The position numbers and the translations under genes were made by a program. A DNA stretch of 63,120 nt from Subdoligranulum variabile (GTDB lineage: Bacteria > Bacillota > Clostridia > Oscillospirales > Ruminococcaceae), in contig SFOX01000004.1 in the NCBI GenBank assembly GCA_004552305.1, positions 1 to 63,120 on the forward strand, given 5' to 3'. The notes below the pieces were generated by a model that had not been told where the DNA came from, ran no database searches, and saw only the letters and a list, made by a program, of their open reading frames with translations. This document shows, piece after piece, positions 50,482 through 60,329 of the stretch (position 1 is its first letter; each line of letters starts with the position of its first letter).

Positions 50482-51545
50482 TGCGTTTCGTCCTTTCCTT
50501 GTAAACTCTCTTGGGCATCCTCGCGGCGCAGCTGCCCGCAGGCGGCGCTGATGTCGGTACCCAGACGCCGACGCACCGTGGCGTTGACGCCCAGCGCCTC
50601 CAGTTCCTTGCGGAAGCGGTGGACATTGGCATCGTCGGTGGCGGAGTAAGGGCTGCCGTCCACCGGGTTGATGGGGATCAGATTGACGTGCGCCCCCATG
50701 CCCCGGATCAAGTCCGCCAGCTTCTGCGCCATCTCGGAGGAATCGTTGACACCGCGCACCATCGAATACTCAAAGCTGATGCGGCGCCCGGTTTCCTTTT
50801 GGTAGCGCCGGCACGCCGGGATCAGCTGCTCGAGCGGGAAGGCATCGTTGACCGGCATCATCGAGGAGCGCACGGCGTTGTCAGGCGCGTGCAGCGACAC
50901 CGACAGCGTCAGCTGCAGATGCCGCTTTGCCAGCTCGTCAATTTTCGGCACCAAGCCGCAGGTAGACAGGCTGATGTTGCGCATCCCGATGTTGACACCC
51001 TCCGGGCAGGAGATGATCTCCAGAAAGTCCATCACGTTGTCAAAATTGTGCAGCGGCTCACCGATGCCCATCAGAACAATGTGGGACACCCGCTCGCCGG
51101 TATCCTTTTGTGCGGTGTAAATTTCGGAGGCGATCTCCCCCGGCGTCAAGTCGCGCACGCGCCCGGCTTGGGTGGACGCGCAGAACCGGCAGCCCATAGC
51201 GCAGCCCACTTGGGTGGACACGCAGACGGTGTTGCCGTATTTGTAGCGCATCAGCACGGTTTCAATGCAGTTGCCGTCCGCAAGCTGCAGCAGGTATTTT
51301 ACCGTGCCGTCCGCCGACTGCTGACGGCGGCGGATAGCGGGCGCGGCGATCGAACACTGCTGCTCAAGCAAGGCGATGAGCGCCTTGGGCTGGTCGGTCA
51401 TCTGCGAAAATTCGGTGACAAGCTTTTGGTGCAGCCACTTGAAGATTTGTTTGGCGCGGAATTTCGGCTGACCGAGGCTGACAATATATGCCGTCAGCCT
51501 GTCAAGGGTCATATCCGAAAGGCAAATTCCTGCGGCCTGTTCCAT
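50478..51545 (-). CDS. rlmN: 23S rRNA/tRNA adenine-C2 methyltransferase RlmN
   Basis: 355 residues. Radical SAM enzyme with C115, C119 and C122 (CAMGCRFC) for the 4Fe-4S cluster, and the methyl-carrying cysteine region SAACGQLR near the C terminus. The other conserved cysteine is in SLSTCGLVP. It methylates A2503 of 23S rRNA and A37 of some tRNA. Confidence 0.97.
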   Translation of the reverse strand: MEQAAGICLSDMTLDRLTAYIVSLGQPKFRAKQIFKWLHQKLVTEFSQMTDQPKALIALLEQQCSIAAPAIRRRQQSADGTVKYLLQLADGNCIETVLMRYKYGNTVCVSTQVGCAMGCRFCASTQAGRVRDLTPGEIASEIYTAQKDTGERVSHIVLMGIGEPLHNFDNVMDFLEIISCPEGVNIGMRNISLSTCGLVPKIDELAKRHLQLTLSVSLHAPDNAVRSSMMPVNDAFPLEQLIPACRRYQKETGRRISFEYSMVRGVNDSSEMAQKLADLIRGMGAHVNLIPINPVDGSPYSATDDANVHRFRKELEALGVNATVRRRLGTDISAACGQLRREDAQESLQGKDETQ

Positions 51546-51580
51546 GGGGGAAGCCCTCCTAAATACTAGTAACGGAAAAA

Positions 51581-52891
51581 TCAGTGATTTTTTTGCAGGA
51601 TCGCCACAAAAAATCCGTCCGTATGGGTCTTATGCGGCAAAAACAGCGTGCCGAAGCCGGTATCCACGGCACCGGGGTACGCCATCGGCGGGGCAGCCAG
51701 CGTGAAATCCGGGTTGGCGGTCAGGAATTTTTGCACCTGACGCTCGTTTTCGTCCCGGTTGACTGTACAGGTAGAATACACCAGCCTGCCGTTTTTGGCA
51801 AGGCTGTCCGCACCGTTTTGCAGGATTTTTTGCTGGGTTTGGAGCAAATTCTCCATACCTGCCAAATCTTTGCAGCGGATATCAGGTTTTTTGGCTATGA
51901 CACCAAGACCCGAACACGGTACATCGCACAATACGCGGTCAAAGGTTCCCCACGCCGGGCGCGGCACGGTGGCATCGTTTTGCAGCGCCTCGGCGCAGTG
52001 TACGCCGCAGCGGTCAAACGCCTTGCGCAAAAGCGATACCCGCCCCGGCACAAACTCGCCGCTGATGAGCTGCCCCTTGTCCTGCATACACTGTGCCAGC
52101 GTCAGGCTTTTGCCGCCCGGCGCAGCGCACAGATCCAGCACCTTTTGCCCCGGCTGCGCCTGCACGCAAAGGGCGGCAAATTGGCTTGCCAGCCCCTGCA
52201 CATGGTAAAGCCCCTCGGCAAAGGCTTTTGTCGCCGCCGGGGAGCCGCTGAATTTCGTCAGCAGGCAATGCGCCCACGGTCCCGGCGCTGCGTCGCAGCC
52301 CTCGCTTTGCAGGCGCGCGGTGAGCGCCGCATCGGTGGTTTTCAGGGTATTGACCCGCACGGCGGCGGCAGGCTTTTCAAAAAAGGACGCTGCCATGGCA
52401 AATGCCTCGTCGCCGTACTGGCTGTACAAAAGCGCTGCCACAGGCGCGGAAAGGCAGTAGTAGATTTGCAGGCGCTGCTGCGGGTCGGCAAAATCGCTCT
52501 CGCTGACGGGCTGCACGGCGGCGCGGCGCAAAACCGCGTTGACCATACCGGCGGCGCTGGTTTTGCCGAACGCCTTGGTCAGCTTGACGCTCTCGTTCAC
52601 AGCGGCCGAAACCGGCACCTGCATAAACCGCGCCTGCGCCAGCCCCGCGCGCAAGACCGCGCGCACCGGCGCATCCAGCTTTGCCAGCGGCTTTTTGAGG
52701 AACTGCCCCAGAAGGTAGTCCAGCAGGGGCATACGCTCCACCGCCGTGTAGAAGATACCCGCCGCAAAGGCAGCATCGCGCGGCTCAGGTGCCGGGGTGC
52801 ATTTTTTCAGCTCGGCGTCCAGCACCAGATTGGCGTAGCCCGCCTGCTCCTGATGCAAAAGCGCCTGCACCGCCAGGCGGCGGGGCGTCAC
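51581..52891 (-). CDS. rsmB: 16S rRNA cytosine(967)-C5 methyltransferase RsmB
   Basis: 436 residues. N-terminal NusB-like RNA-binding domain (to about 140), then SAM motif LDLCAAPGGKSL and the two cysteines DVPCSGLG and YSTCTVN. The start is a GTG that overlaps the fmt stop as GTGA. The long frame upstream of this point is antisense-like out-of-phase fmt sequence and is rejected. Confidence 0.95.
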   Translation of the reverse strand: MTPRRLAVQALLHQEQAGYANLVLDAELKKCTPAPEPRDAAFAAGIFYTAVERMPLLDYLLGQFLKKPLAKLDAPVRAVLRAGLAQARFMQVPVSAAVNESVKLTKAFGKTSAAGMVNAVLRRAAVQPVSESDFADPQQRLQIYYCLSAPVAALLYSQYGDEAFAMAASFFEKPAAAVRVNTLKTTDAALTARLQSEGCDAAPGPWAHCLLTKFSGSPAATKAFAEGLYHVQGLASQFAALCVQAQPGQKVLDLCAAPGGKSLTLAQCMQDKGQLISGEFVPGRVSLLRKAFDRCGVHCAEALQNDATVPRPAWGTFDRVLCDVPCSGLGVIAKKPDIRCKDLAGMENLLQTQQKILQNGADSLAKNGRLVYSTCTVNRDENERQVQKFLTANPDFTLAAPPMAYPGAVDTGFGTLFLPHKTHTDGFFVAILQKNH

Positions 52892-53808
52892 AGGCAGTCC
52901 CCCGTTTTCAGGCGGCGGCCTGCCGCCCAAGCGGTACCCGCCATCGGCTTGCCGCCCTCGGGCGTGACGCTGAGCAGCGCCACCGCGCCGTTTTGTGCCG
53001 CCACCGTCAGCGGCTTTAACGCCAGCACGGTGCCGGGCGCGGCGTTCTGCGGGTTTTCTGCCAGGCGGCACTCGCTGACCTTGATGCGCTTGCCGTCCTG
53101 CTCAAACCACGCGGTGGGCCAGGGGTTCATACCGCGCACCCAGTTGTGGATGTGGGTGGCGTCCTCGGTAAAGGCAAAGCGGGCGGTGTCCTTGGACAGC
53201 GGCGGTGCCAGCGTTGCCTTGCTGTGATCCTGCGGCACGGGGGTAAGCTGCCCTGCCTCGATTTTTGCCAGCGCGTCCACCAGCGTCTTGGCGCCCACGG
53301 CGCTGACGCGGTCAAACAATTCGCCGCTGGTTTCCTCGGGGTCGATGGCGACCGGCTCGACCATCAGCACATCGCCGGTGTCAAGCCCCTCGTCCAGCTG
53401 CATAATGGAAACGCCGGTTTCGGCATCGCCGTTCAGCACTGCCCATTGGATGGGCGCCGAGCCGCGGTACTTGGGCAGCAGCGAAACGTGCAGGTTGATG
53501 CAGCCGTACTTGGCAATATGCAGCAGCTGCGGCGGGATGATGCAGCCATACGCCACCACGACAATAATATCGGGTGCCAGCTGCTCAATCAGCGCATCGG
53601 ACGAACCGTCGCGCAGCGTGCGGGGCTGGTAGACCGGAATGTCGTGGCTCTGCGCCAGCTGCTTGACCGGGGGCGCGGTCAGGATCTGCTTGCGCCCCAC
53701 GGGCTTGTCGCGGCGGGTAAACACGGCGCACACCTCATGCCCGGCGCCCAGCAGGGCTGCCAGGCTGTCGGCGGCAATATCGGGTGTACCCATAAAAAGG
53801 ATGCGCAT
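52888..53808 (-). CDS. fmt: Methionyl-tRNA formyltransferase
   Basis: 306 residues. Formylates initiator Met-tRNA. The motif INLHVSLLPKYRGSAPIQWA (with catalytic Asn and His nearby) and downstream D region are present; the C-terminal OB-like domain binds tRNA. It starts 4 bases after def, whose product removes the formyl group. Confidence 0.96.
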   Translation of the reverse strand: MRILFMGTPDIAADSLAALLGAGHEVCAVFTRRDKPVGRKQILTAPPVKQLAQSHDIPVYQPRTLRDGSSDALIEQLAPDIIVVVAYGCIIPPQLLHIAKYGCINLHVSLLPKYRGSAPIQWAVLNGDAETGVSIMQLDEGLDTGDVLMVEPVAIDPEETSGELFDRVSAVGAKTLVDALAKIEAGQLTPVPQDHSKATLAPPLSKDTARFAFTEDATHIHNWVRGMNPWPTAWFEQDGKRIKVSECRLAENPQNAAPGTVLALKPLTVAAQNGAVALLSVTPEGGKPMAGTAWAAGRRLKTGDCL

Positions 53809-53812
53809 AGAA

Positions 53813-54328
53813 TCAGTCCTCGTTTTCTTCGGGGTAGTCGTCCTCATAGAAATGCTCTGCCAGATCCATGATGGTGATGCCGTCCAAGTGGTTGTTCTCG
53901 TGCTGGATGCAGCGGGCCAGCATATCATCCGCCTCCATCTCAAACCATTCGCCGTGGCGGTCCTGTGCCTTGACCTTGACGTGCTTGGAGCGGGAGATAG
54001 CGCCGTTGTGTCCGGGGAAGGACAGGCAGCCCTCGTACAGCTCGACCTTTTCGTCGCTCAGCTCCAGAATTTCGGGGTTGATGAACTCGATAAACTTGTA
54101 CTCGTAGTTGGCGGGTACGTCCTCGGGCATATCGCGGTCATCCAGGCAGATGAACAGGCGGCGCATCATACCCACCTGCGGACCCGCCAGACCCAAGCCG
54201 TTGGCGTCGAGCAGTGTTTCTTTCATATCATCGAGCAAAATGCCCAGACGGTCGTCAAATTTGGTTACGGGGCGGCAGACCTTTTTCAAAATCGGGTCGC
54301 CGTCCTGCACGATAGTACGCAGTGCCAT
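53813..54328 (-). CDS. def: Peptide deformylase
   Basis: 171 residues. The three metal motifs are GLGLAGPQVG, EGCLSFP and HENNHLDG. It removes N-formyl groups from new proteins. Its C-terminal tail is acidic (EDDYPEENED). It lies between priA and fmt in the usual order. Confidence 0.97.
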   Translation of the reverse strand: MALRTIVQDGDPILKKVCRPVTKFDDRLGILLDDMKETLLDANGLGLAGPQVGMMRRLFICLDDRDMPEDVPANYEYKFIEFINPEILELSDEKVELYEGCLSFPGHNGAISRSKHVKVKAQDRHGEWFEMEADDMLARCIQHENNHLDGITIMDLAEHFYEDDYPEENED

Positions 54329-54346
54329 AAATAATTTCCTCCCAGA

Positions 54347-56608
54347 TTAAATATCCCCGTCAGAGTTGAAGTCCAAAATCACCGATGCCCTGGCGGGGAG
54401 TTTTTCCTTATCGTAGGCATCCAGTGTCTGCCGCATCACGGCGCGGAACTGTGCATCGTTGCGGCATTTCAAAGTCAGCTTGTAGCGGTATTTGCTGTTG
54501 AGCATCACAATGTTCATGGGTGCGGGTCCCAGAATGCGCAGCGGCATTTGGGGGTTTTGGGCGGCGATTTCGCCCAGGAGCTGCCCAAACCGCACGGCGG
54601 CGGTCAGGACCTCGGGTTCCTTGTCCCCCACAAAGCCCACCACGCAGAAGGCGCAGAACGGCGGGTACAGCCCGAATTTGCGAAAGGTGATCTCCTCGCG
54701 GTAGAACGCCTCGTAATCCTGCGCGGCAGCCAGCTGCAAAACCGGGTGGTCGGGTACGGTGGTCTGGATCAGTGCCCGCCCGGGGATGTCGGCGCGCCCG
54801 CCCCGCCCGATGACCTGCGTGACCAGGCTGAACACGCTTTCATACGCGCGGAACCCCTGCCCGAACAGCAGCGAGTCGATGCCCAAAACACCGACGAGCG
54901 AAACCTTTTCAAAATCCAGCCCCTTTGCCACCATCTGGGTTCCCAGCAGGATATCGTAGTCGTGCCGGGCAAACTGCGCCAGCATGGTTTCGTGGGCATT
55001 CTTTTTGGTGGTGGAGTCCTGATCCATCCGCAAAATGCGCGCCGCGGGCAGCAGCCGGGACAGCTCCTCCTCCACCCGTTGGGTGCCGAATCCGCTGTAC
55101 GCCAGCTTGCCGCCGCAGTCGGGGCAAAGGGTGGGCGCGGGCTGCACGGTATGCCCGCAGTGGTGGCACATCAGCGCCTGTTGGGGCTTATGGTAGACCA
55201 GCGGCACACTGCAATGCGGGCATTTCAGCACATGACCGCAGGCGGTACACATGGCCACCGTTCGGTAGCCGCGCCGGTTCAGCAGCAGGATGCTCTGTTC
55301 CCCGTGGTCGAGGTTTTTTTGCAGCTCCTGCGCCAGACGCCCGCTGACCTCGCGCGGGTTGCCCGCCGCCAGCTCCGCGCGCATATCGATAAAATCCACC
55401 TGCGGCAGCGGCTTGCCGCCGTAGCGGTGCTGCAGCCGCACCAGCTGCAAGCGCCCGCTTTGCGCGGCGTGGTAGGTTTCTGTCAGCGGCGTGGCAGAGG
55501 CGAACAGCAGCAGGGAATTTTCCATCGCAGCGCGTTTTTTGGCGATGTCGTGGGCATCGTAGCGGGGGGCGGACTCGCTTTGGTAGGTATGCTCCTGCTC
55601 CTCATCCATGATGATCAGCCCGATATTTTGCAGCGGGGCAAACACCGCGCTGCGGGTACCCACCACGATGTCGGCATTCCCCTGCTGGATGCGCCGCCAC
55701 TGCAGAAGTCGCTCGGTATTGTTGAGCGCCGAGTGCTGCACCGCCAGCCGGCTGCCGAAGGTGGATTTTAAGCGGCGGATCATCTGCGGCGTTAAGCTGA
55801 TTTCCGGCACAAGCACCAGCGCCTTGCGCCCCAATTCCAGCGTGCGCTCGATGAGCTTTAGGAACACCATCGTCTTGCCGCTGCCGGTAACCCCGTGCAG
55901 CAGCGCCGCGTGGGGCTGCGCGTCCTCCAGTTTCGGCAGCAGCTCCCAGAAAACCGCTTGCTGCTCCGGCGAAAGGGTGATGGGGCGAGGGTCAAAGGGT
56001 ATGGCGGCGAACAGGTCAATTTCCTTATCCTGCTCGCACGCCGTAAGCACGCCCTTTTTGCACAGGCTGTCCAGCGTTGACTTGGAGATACCCACCTTGT
56101 CCAGCTGGCGCGCCGTCAGGGGACCTTGGCGCAGCGCCTGCACCGCCGCCAGCTGCCGCGGTCCGGGTTTCGGGGCGGCGGGCAGCTCGCCGGTCAGGGT
56201 GTACAGCCGCTCGGTTGAGCGGGTTAGCCGGCTTTGCATGACCGGACGCCCGTTCTCCACCGCGGGGCGGTACTGTGCACCGTAGGGGATGACCGCCTTG
56301 ACCGCCTCAAACCAAGTGCAGAAGGTGCGCTCCTTCAAAAAGCGCACCAGCTCCATCAGGTCGGGGGTCAGGCGGGCTTCCTCGGGCGCGGCATCCAGCA
56401 GGGTTTTCAGGTTGTCGGGCGCGTCCTCGACCTCCTGCACATCCAGAACGACCGCCATACGCGGTTTATTGCCGCGTCCAAAGGGTACCAGCACCATACT
56501 ACCGGGCCAGAGCCTGCCCGCAAGGCGGGGCGGCACGCAGTAGGAATACAGCCTGTCAAAGTGGATGTTGGCGTCGTTTACCGCCGCTTGGGCAATCTGC
56601 AGGCTCAT
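54347..56608 (-). CDS. priA: Primosomal replication protein N' (PriA helicase)
   Basis: 753 residues. Restarts stalled replication. N-terminal 3'-end binding domain, then helicase core with GVTGSGKT and MDEEQEHTYQ (DEEH), and the zinc-binding pairs CTACGHVLKCPHC, CHHCG and CPDCGG. C-terminal domain ends DFNSDGDI. The ATG overlaps the gmk stop as ATGA; the 19-codon extension upstream lies inside gmk. Confidence 0.96.
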   Translation of the reverse strand: MSLQIAQAAVNDANIHFDRLYSYCVPPRLAGRLWPGSMVLVPFGRGNKPRMAVVLDVQEVEDAPDNLKTLLDAAPEEARLTPDLMELVRFLKERTFCTWFEAVKAVIPYGAQYRPAVENGRPVMQSRLTRSTERLYTLTGELPAAPKPGPRQLAAVQALRQGPLTARQLDKVGISKSTLDSLCKKGVLTACEQDKEIDLFAAIPFDPRPITLSPEQQAVFWELLPKLEDAQPHAALLHGVTGSGKTMVFLKLIERTLELGRKALVLVPEISLTPQMIRRLKSTFGSRLAVQHSALNNTERLLQWRRIQQGNADIVVGTRSAVFAPLQNIGLIIMDEEQEHTYQSESAPRYDAHDIAKKRAAMENSLLLFASATPLTETYHAAQSGRLQLVRLQHRYGGKPLPQVDFIDMRAELAAGNPREVSGRLAQELQKNLDHGEQSILLLNRRGYRTVAMCTACGHVLKCPHCSVPLVYHKPQQALMCHHCGHTVQPAPTLCPDCGGKLAYSGFGTQRVEEELSRLLPAARILRMDQDSTTKKNAHETMLAQFARHDYDILLGTQMVAKGLDFEKVSLVGVLGIDSLLFGQGFRAYESVFSLVTQVIGRGGRADIPGRALIQTTVPDHPVLQLAAAQDYEAFYREEITFRKFGLYPPFCAFCVVGFVGDKEPEVLTAAVRFGQLLGEIAAQNPQMPLRILGPAPMNIVMLNSKYRYKLTLKCRNDAQFRAVMRQTLDAYDKEKLPARASVILDFNSDGDI

Positions 56609-57183
56609 TCGTCGGCGCCATGCTTGAGCTTGAACTGAATGATGGAATACAGGCTGTCCGCGCACGCCTCGACTTGGTTGTTGACGATATGTTCGTCATA
56701 GTTGACCGAGTTGGCGATTTCCGTTTCGGCGCGCTGCAGGCGGCGGCGGATGGTTTCCTCGCTCTCGGTGCCGCGGCAGCGCAGGCGGCGCTCCAGCTCC
56801 TCCATATCGGGGGGCAGCACAAAGATGGTGGTGGCACCGGGGTACATTTTTTTGATGTTGCCCGCGCCCTCGACCTCAATGACCAGAATCACCGGGATAC
56901 CCAGCGCCATACGCCCCTCAATCTCGCTGCGCAGCGTGCCGTAGTAGTTGCCGCAATACTGCGTATGCTCGACGATCTGGTCGTGGGCAAGATGGTCCTC
57001 AAAGTCCGCTGTGGACATAAAGTGGTAGTTGATGCCGTCCTTCTCGCCCTCGCGCGGGGCGCGGGTGGTGGCGGAAACGGTGTGCTGGATTTCCGGGTGC
57101 TTTTTCAAAAGATTTGCCACCACGGTGTCCTTGCCGGTGCCGGACGGACCGGACACGACAAACAAATATTTTTCGCCTTTCAT
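56605..57183 (-). CDS. gmk: Guanylate kinase
   Basis: 192 residues. GMP to GDP. P-loop SGPSGTGKDT (11-20) and SATTRAPREGEKDG give the GMP-binding region. Start overlaps the remA stop as ATGA. rpoZ and coaBC, which often follow gmk, are missing here. Confidence 0.96.
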   Translation of the reverse strand: MKGEKYLFVVSGPSGTGKDTVVANLLKKHPEIQHTVSATTRAPREGEKDGINYHFMSTADFEDHLAHDQIVEHTQYCGNYYGTLRSEIEGRMALGIPVILVIEVEGAGNIKKMYPGATTIFVLPPDMEELERRLRCRGTESEETIRRRLQRAETEIANSVNYDEHIVNNQVEACADSLYSIIQFKLKHGADE

Positions 57184-57434
57184 ACGTTCTTCTCCTCTTC
57201 TTCCGGGGCAAAGCGACCGGTCAGACTTTCCAGCGCAATGCCCGATAATATCACATGATCCGAGTCCATGATCAAGACCGCCTGCGTGCGCCGCCCGTAG
57301 GAGGCATCAATGAGCGCACCCTTTTCGCGGGCATCCTGCACCAGACGCTTGATGGGGGCGGAGTCCGGGCTGACGATGCCGATAACGCGGTCACCGTTGA
57401 CCATATTGCCAAAGCCGATGTTGATCAGTTTCAT
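57180..57434 (-). CDS. remA: RemA/DUF370 DNA-binding regulator
   Basis: 84 residues. MKLINIGFGNMVNGDRVIGI is the RemA opening. In Bacillus this protein is a ring-forming DNA-binding regulator of matrix and osmolyte genes. Conserved position between yicC and gmk. The stop overlaps gmk. Confidence 0.94.
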   Translation of the reverse strand: MKLINIGFGNMVNGDRVIGIVSPDSAPIKRLVQDAREKGALIDASYGRRTQAVLIMDSDHVILSGIALESLTGRFAPEEEEKNV

Positions 57435-57443
57435 AGCGGTTCC

Positions 57444-58322
57444 TTACTCGATGTTCTGGATCTGCTCGCGGATTTTTTCGATTTCGGATTTCAGCTCGAC
57501 GACCAGCCGGGTGATGGCGACATCCTGGCACTTGGAGCCGATGGTGTTGGATTCGCGGTTCAGCTCCTGCGTTAAAAAGTCCAGCTTACGCCCCACCGGC
57601 TCGTCCAGCGTCAAAATTTCGCGGTACTGCGCCACATGGCTGTGCAGACGCACGGTTTCCTCGTCAATGGCAGTCTTGTCGGCAAAAAGGGCAGCCTCGG
57701 TCACAAGGCGGCTTTCGTCAATGCTGCGATCGCCCAAAAGCTCCTGCAGGCGGGCGTACAATCTGTCGCTGTACGCCTGCACGCGCCCGGCACTTCCCTG
57801 CTCGATTTTGGCAACCAGTTCCTCGATCGTGTCCAGACGCCCTGCCACGTCCGCCTTGAGCTTTTCGCCCTCGGCGGCGCGCATCGCCACAAAGGCATCA
57901 ACTGCCTGCAAAGCCACGCTCTGCACGTCCTGCCACAGCTCGTCCTCGTTGGTGGGGGCAGCCGTCTGGGTCAGAACCTCGGGGAAACGGGCGATCATAC
58001 CCGCTGTGACGTCGTTTTTCAGCTCCATTTTTTCAATCAGGGAATCCAGCGCAGCGCGGTAGCCCTGCGCCAGCGACCAGTTGACCGACACAACGGTGTC
58101 CGCCGCCGTGACGGTCTGGATGGACAGGCTCAATTCCACCTTGCCGCGGCTGACCTTGGCAGCCACCAGCTTTTTGAGCTTATCCTCCAAAAATGCGCAG
58201 GAGCGTGGCAGACGGGAGGAATACTCAAAAAAACGCGCATTGACGCTGCGCAGCTCCACCTTGATATCTCGACCGTGCAGCAAAGCCCCTGCACGTCCGT
58301 AACCGGTCATACTTAAAACCAT
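57444..58322 (-). CDS. yicC: YicC family endoribonuclease
   Basis: 292 residues. MTGYGRA opening, RSVNARFFEYSSRLPR, and a helical C terminus ending ELKSEIEKIREQIQNIE are typical. YicC family members degrade small RNAs in other bacteria; the activity here is inferred. First gene of a thirteen-gene operon down to spoVM. Confidence 0.93.
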   Translation of the reverse strand: MVLSMTGYGRAGALLHGRDIKVELRSVNARFFEYSSRLPRSCAFLEDKLKKLVAAKVSRGKVELSLSIQTVTAADTVVSVNWSLAQGYRAALDSLIEKMELKNDVTAGMIARFPEVLTQTAAPTNEDELWQDVQSVALQAVDAFVAMRAAEGEKLKADVAGRLDTIEELVAKIEQGSAGRVQAYSDRLYARLQELLGDRSIDESRLVTEAALFADKTAIDEETVRLHSHVAQYREILTLDEPVGRKLDFLTQELNRESNTIGSKCQDVAITRLVVELKSEIEKIREQIQNIE

Positions 58323-58384
58323 ACGCCTTACACCTCGGTATCAGATTCGGCGGTTCTGCCGCCGGGCACACATATATATCATAT

Positions 58385-58413
58385 ATTTTACTATTTTTCC
58401 CCGCAAGATGCAA
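58385..58413 (-). promoter_or_regulatory. Promoter of the yicC-spoVM operon
   Basis: TTGCAT (58408-58413), a 17-base spacer and TAAAAT (58385-58390) on the minus strand. A small hairpin (GGCGGCAGAACCGCC) lies between it and yicC. Confidence 0.6.
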
Positions 58414-58444
58414 GCAAAAAGGCGTTCTTTTACAGCTTAAACAC

Positions 58445-58479
58445 AAAAAAGCCGCCCCTGCCTTGGCGGCAGAGGCGGC
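58445..58479 (-). terminator. Terminator of the carboxyltransferase cluster
   Basis: Stem GCCGCCTCTGCC/GGCAGGGGCGGC then TTTTTT on the minus strand, 16 bases after the OadA-like gene. Confidence 0.88.
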
Positions 58480-58494
58480 AAATGGTTTTACAGA

Positions 58495-59904
58495 TCAAAC
58501 GGGGTGGGATTTGTTCTCGTAGTCGGCGTGCAGCGCATCGACACCCTGCAGGCGGGCGTTGCGCTTTTCAAAGAACTTGGGCGCAACCTGCGGGAACATA
58601 GCGTAGGTCAGCACGTCCTCCTCCTGGATGGTGTACTTGGCGGCTTCTGCCTTCAGCTTCTCCATCTCAGGCTCCAGCGTGTCGGCAAAGCGGCAGGTAA
58701 TGGGCTGCTCGCCCTTGAGGATAAAGTCGCTGAATTCCTTCTTGATGGGGGCGGGCGTCTTGCCATAATCGCCGTGGACCAGACCCTTGAACTCCTTGGT
58801 GACCATCTTGTAGCGCTCGCCCATGATCACGTTGAACACGGCCTGCGTACCAACGATCTGGCTGGTCGGGGTGACCAGCGGCGGGTAGCCGGCATCCTCA
58901 CGAACGCGGGGGATCTCCTCCAGAACGTCCTGCAGCTTGTCCTCCTTGCCGGCGTCCTTCAACTGCTTGAGCATATTGGAGAACATACCGCCGGGAACCT
59001 GATACAACAGGGTGTTGGCGTCAACGCCCAAGGACTTCTGGTTGATCTGACCGTTGGCGATGTACTTCTCGCGCAGCTTGTTGAAGTAAGCGCGCACGAC
59101 ATTGAGCTGGTTCAGATCCAGACCGGTGTCGTAATCGGTACCCTGCAGGGCAGCGACCAGACTCTCGGTCGGCATATGGGAGGTACCCAGAGCCAAGGGA
59201 CTCATGGCAGTATCAACGATGTCGGCACCGGCCTCGATGCCCTTCAGGATGGACATGGAGGCAAGACCGGCGGTGTAGTGGCTGTGGATGTCCACGGGGA
59301 TGCTGACAGTCTTTTTCAGCTCGCTGACCAGCTCAGAGCAGGTGTAGGGCTTGAGCAGACCCGCCATATCCTTGATGCAGATGGAATCCGCGCCCATCTC
59401 CTCCAGGGTCTTGGCGTACTTGGCAAAGTACTCGTTATTGTGGACAGGGCTCAAGGTGTAGCTGATGCAAGCCTGAACATGAGCACCCTCTTTGTTGGCG
59501 GACTTGATGGCAGTCTGCAGGTTGCGGGGGTCATTCAGGGCGTCGAAAATACGGATGACGTCAATGCCGTTGGCGACGGACTTCTTGACGAAGTACTCGA
59601 CAGCGTCATCGGCGTAGGGGCGGTAGCCCAGCATATTCTGACCGCGGAACAGCATCTGCAGCTTCTGGTGGGGCAGCTCCTTGCGCAGGATGCGCAGACG
59701 CTCCCACGGATCCTCATCGAGGAAACGGATGCAGGAGTCGAACGTTGCGCCGCCCCAGCACTCTACGGAGAAGTAAGGGATCTTGTCCATTTCGGGCAGG
59801 ATGGGACGCATTTCGTCCATCGTCATACGGGTGGCCAGCAAGGATTGGTGGGCATCGCGCAGAACGACCTCAGTAATTTTGATGGGTTTCTTAGCCAATG
59901 TCAT
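58495..59904 (-). CDS. OadA/5S-type biotin-dependent carboxyltransferase subunit
   Basis: 469 residues. TIM-barrel carboxyltransferase that moves CO2 between biotin and pyruvate/oxaloacetate. RDAHQS (16-21) begins the metal and pyruvate site; FRGQNMLGYR, the active lysine in CIKDMAGL and the HSHYTAGL metal ligands are intact. It ends without a fused biotin domain, which is instead encoded by the next gene upstream. Could be an oxaloacetate decarboxylase alpha chain or the 5S subunit of a transcarboxylase. Codon use is strongly biased, as in an abundant protein. Confidence 0.93.
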   Translation of the reverse strand: MTLAKKPIKITEVVLRDAHQSLLATRMTMDEMRPILPEMDKIPYFSVECWGGATFDSCIRFLDEDPWERLRILRKELPHQKLQMLFRGQNMLGYRPYADDAVEYFVKKSVANGIDVIRIFDALNDPRNLQTAIKSANKEGAHVQACISYTLSPVHNNEYFAKYAKTLEEMGADSICIKDMAGLLKPYTCSELVSELKKTVSIPVDIHSHYTAGLASMSILKGIEAGADIVDTAMSPLALGTSHMPTESLVAALQGTDYDTGLDLNQLNVVRAYFNKLREKYIANGQINQKSLGVDANTLLYQVPGGMFSNMLKQLKDAGKEDKLQDVLEEIPRVREDAGYPPLVTPTSQIVGTQAVFNVIMGERYKMVTKEFKGLVHGDYGKTPAPIKKEFSDFILKGEQPITCRFADTLEPEMEKLKAEAAKYTIQEEDVLTYAMFPQVAPKFFEKRNARLQGVDALHADYENKSHPV

Positions 59905-59918
59905 TCACCCCGTCTTTC

Positions 59919-60296
59919 TCAGTTCATGGTGCAGAGCAGGTCGCCGGAGTTGACCACGTCGCCCTTGCGAACGTTGACACTTGCCATGGTGCCGTCCTGC
60001 GGAGCGCTGATCTCGTTCTCCATCTTCATGGCTTCGAGGATCAGCAGGGTGTCGCCGGCCTTGACGGAGTCACCCGGCTTGACCTTGACATCCAGAATGT
60101 TGCCCGGCATGGGGGCATTGACGGAAACAGCACCGGCGGCACCGGCGGGGGCAGCGGCGGGAGCCGGAGCCGCAGCGGGTGCGGGGGCAGCGGCAGGTGC
60201 GGCGGCGGGGGCAGCAGCTGCCACGGGGGCGCCGGTGCCTTCCTCAACGGTGACATTATAAGCAACGCCGTTTACGGTAACGATCAGGTTTTTCAT
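59919..60296 (-). CDS. Biotin carboxyl carrier protein
   Basis: 125 residues. A short N-terminal strand region, then an Ala/Pro-rich flexible linker (22-56) and a biotinyl domain with AMKME (89-93), K91 being the biotin site. GcdC/1.3S type. It starts 33 bases after the CT gene and ends 14 bases before the OadA-like gene. Confidence 0.96.
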   Translation of the reverse strand: MKNLIVTVNGVAYNVTVEEGTGAPVAAAAPAAAPAAAPAPAAAPAPAAAPAGAAGAVSVNAPMPGNILDVKVKPGDSVKAGDTLLILEAMKMENEISAPQDGTMASVNVRKGDVVNSGDLLCTMN

Positions 60297-60329
60297 AGGA
60301 ATATCCTCCTTAAATCAGCGGGTTGATTT

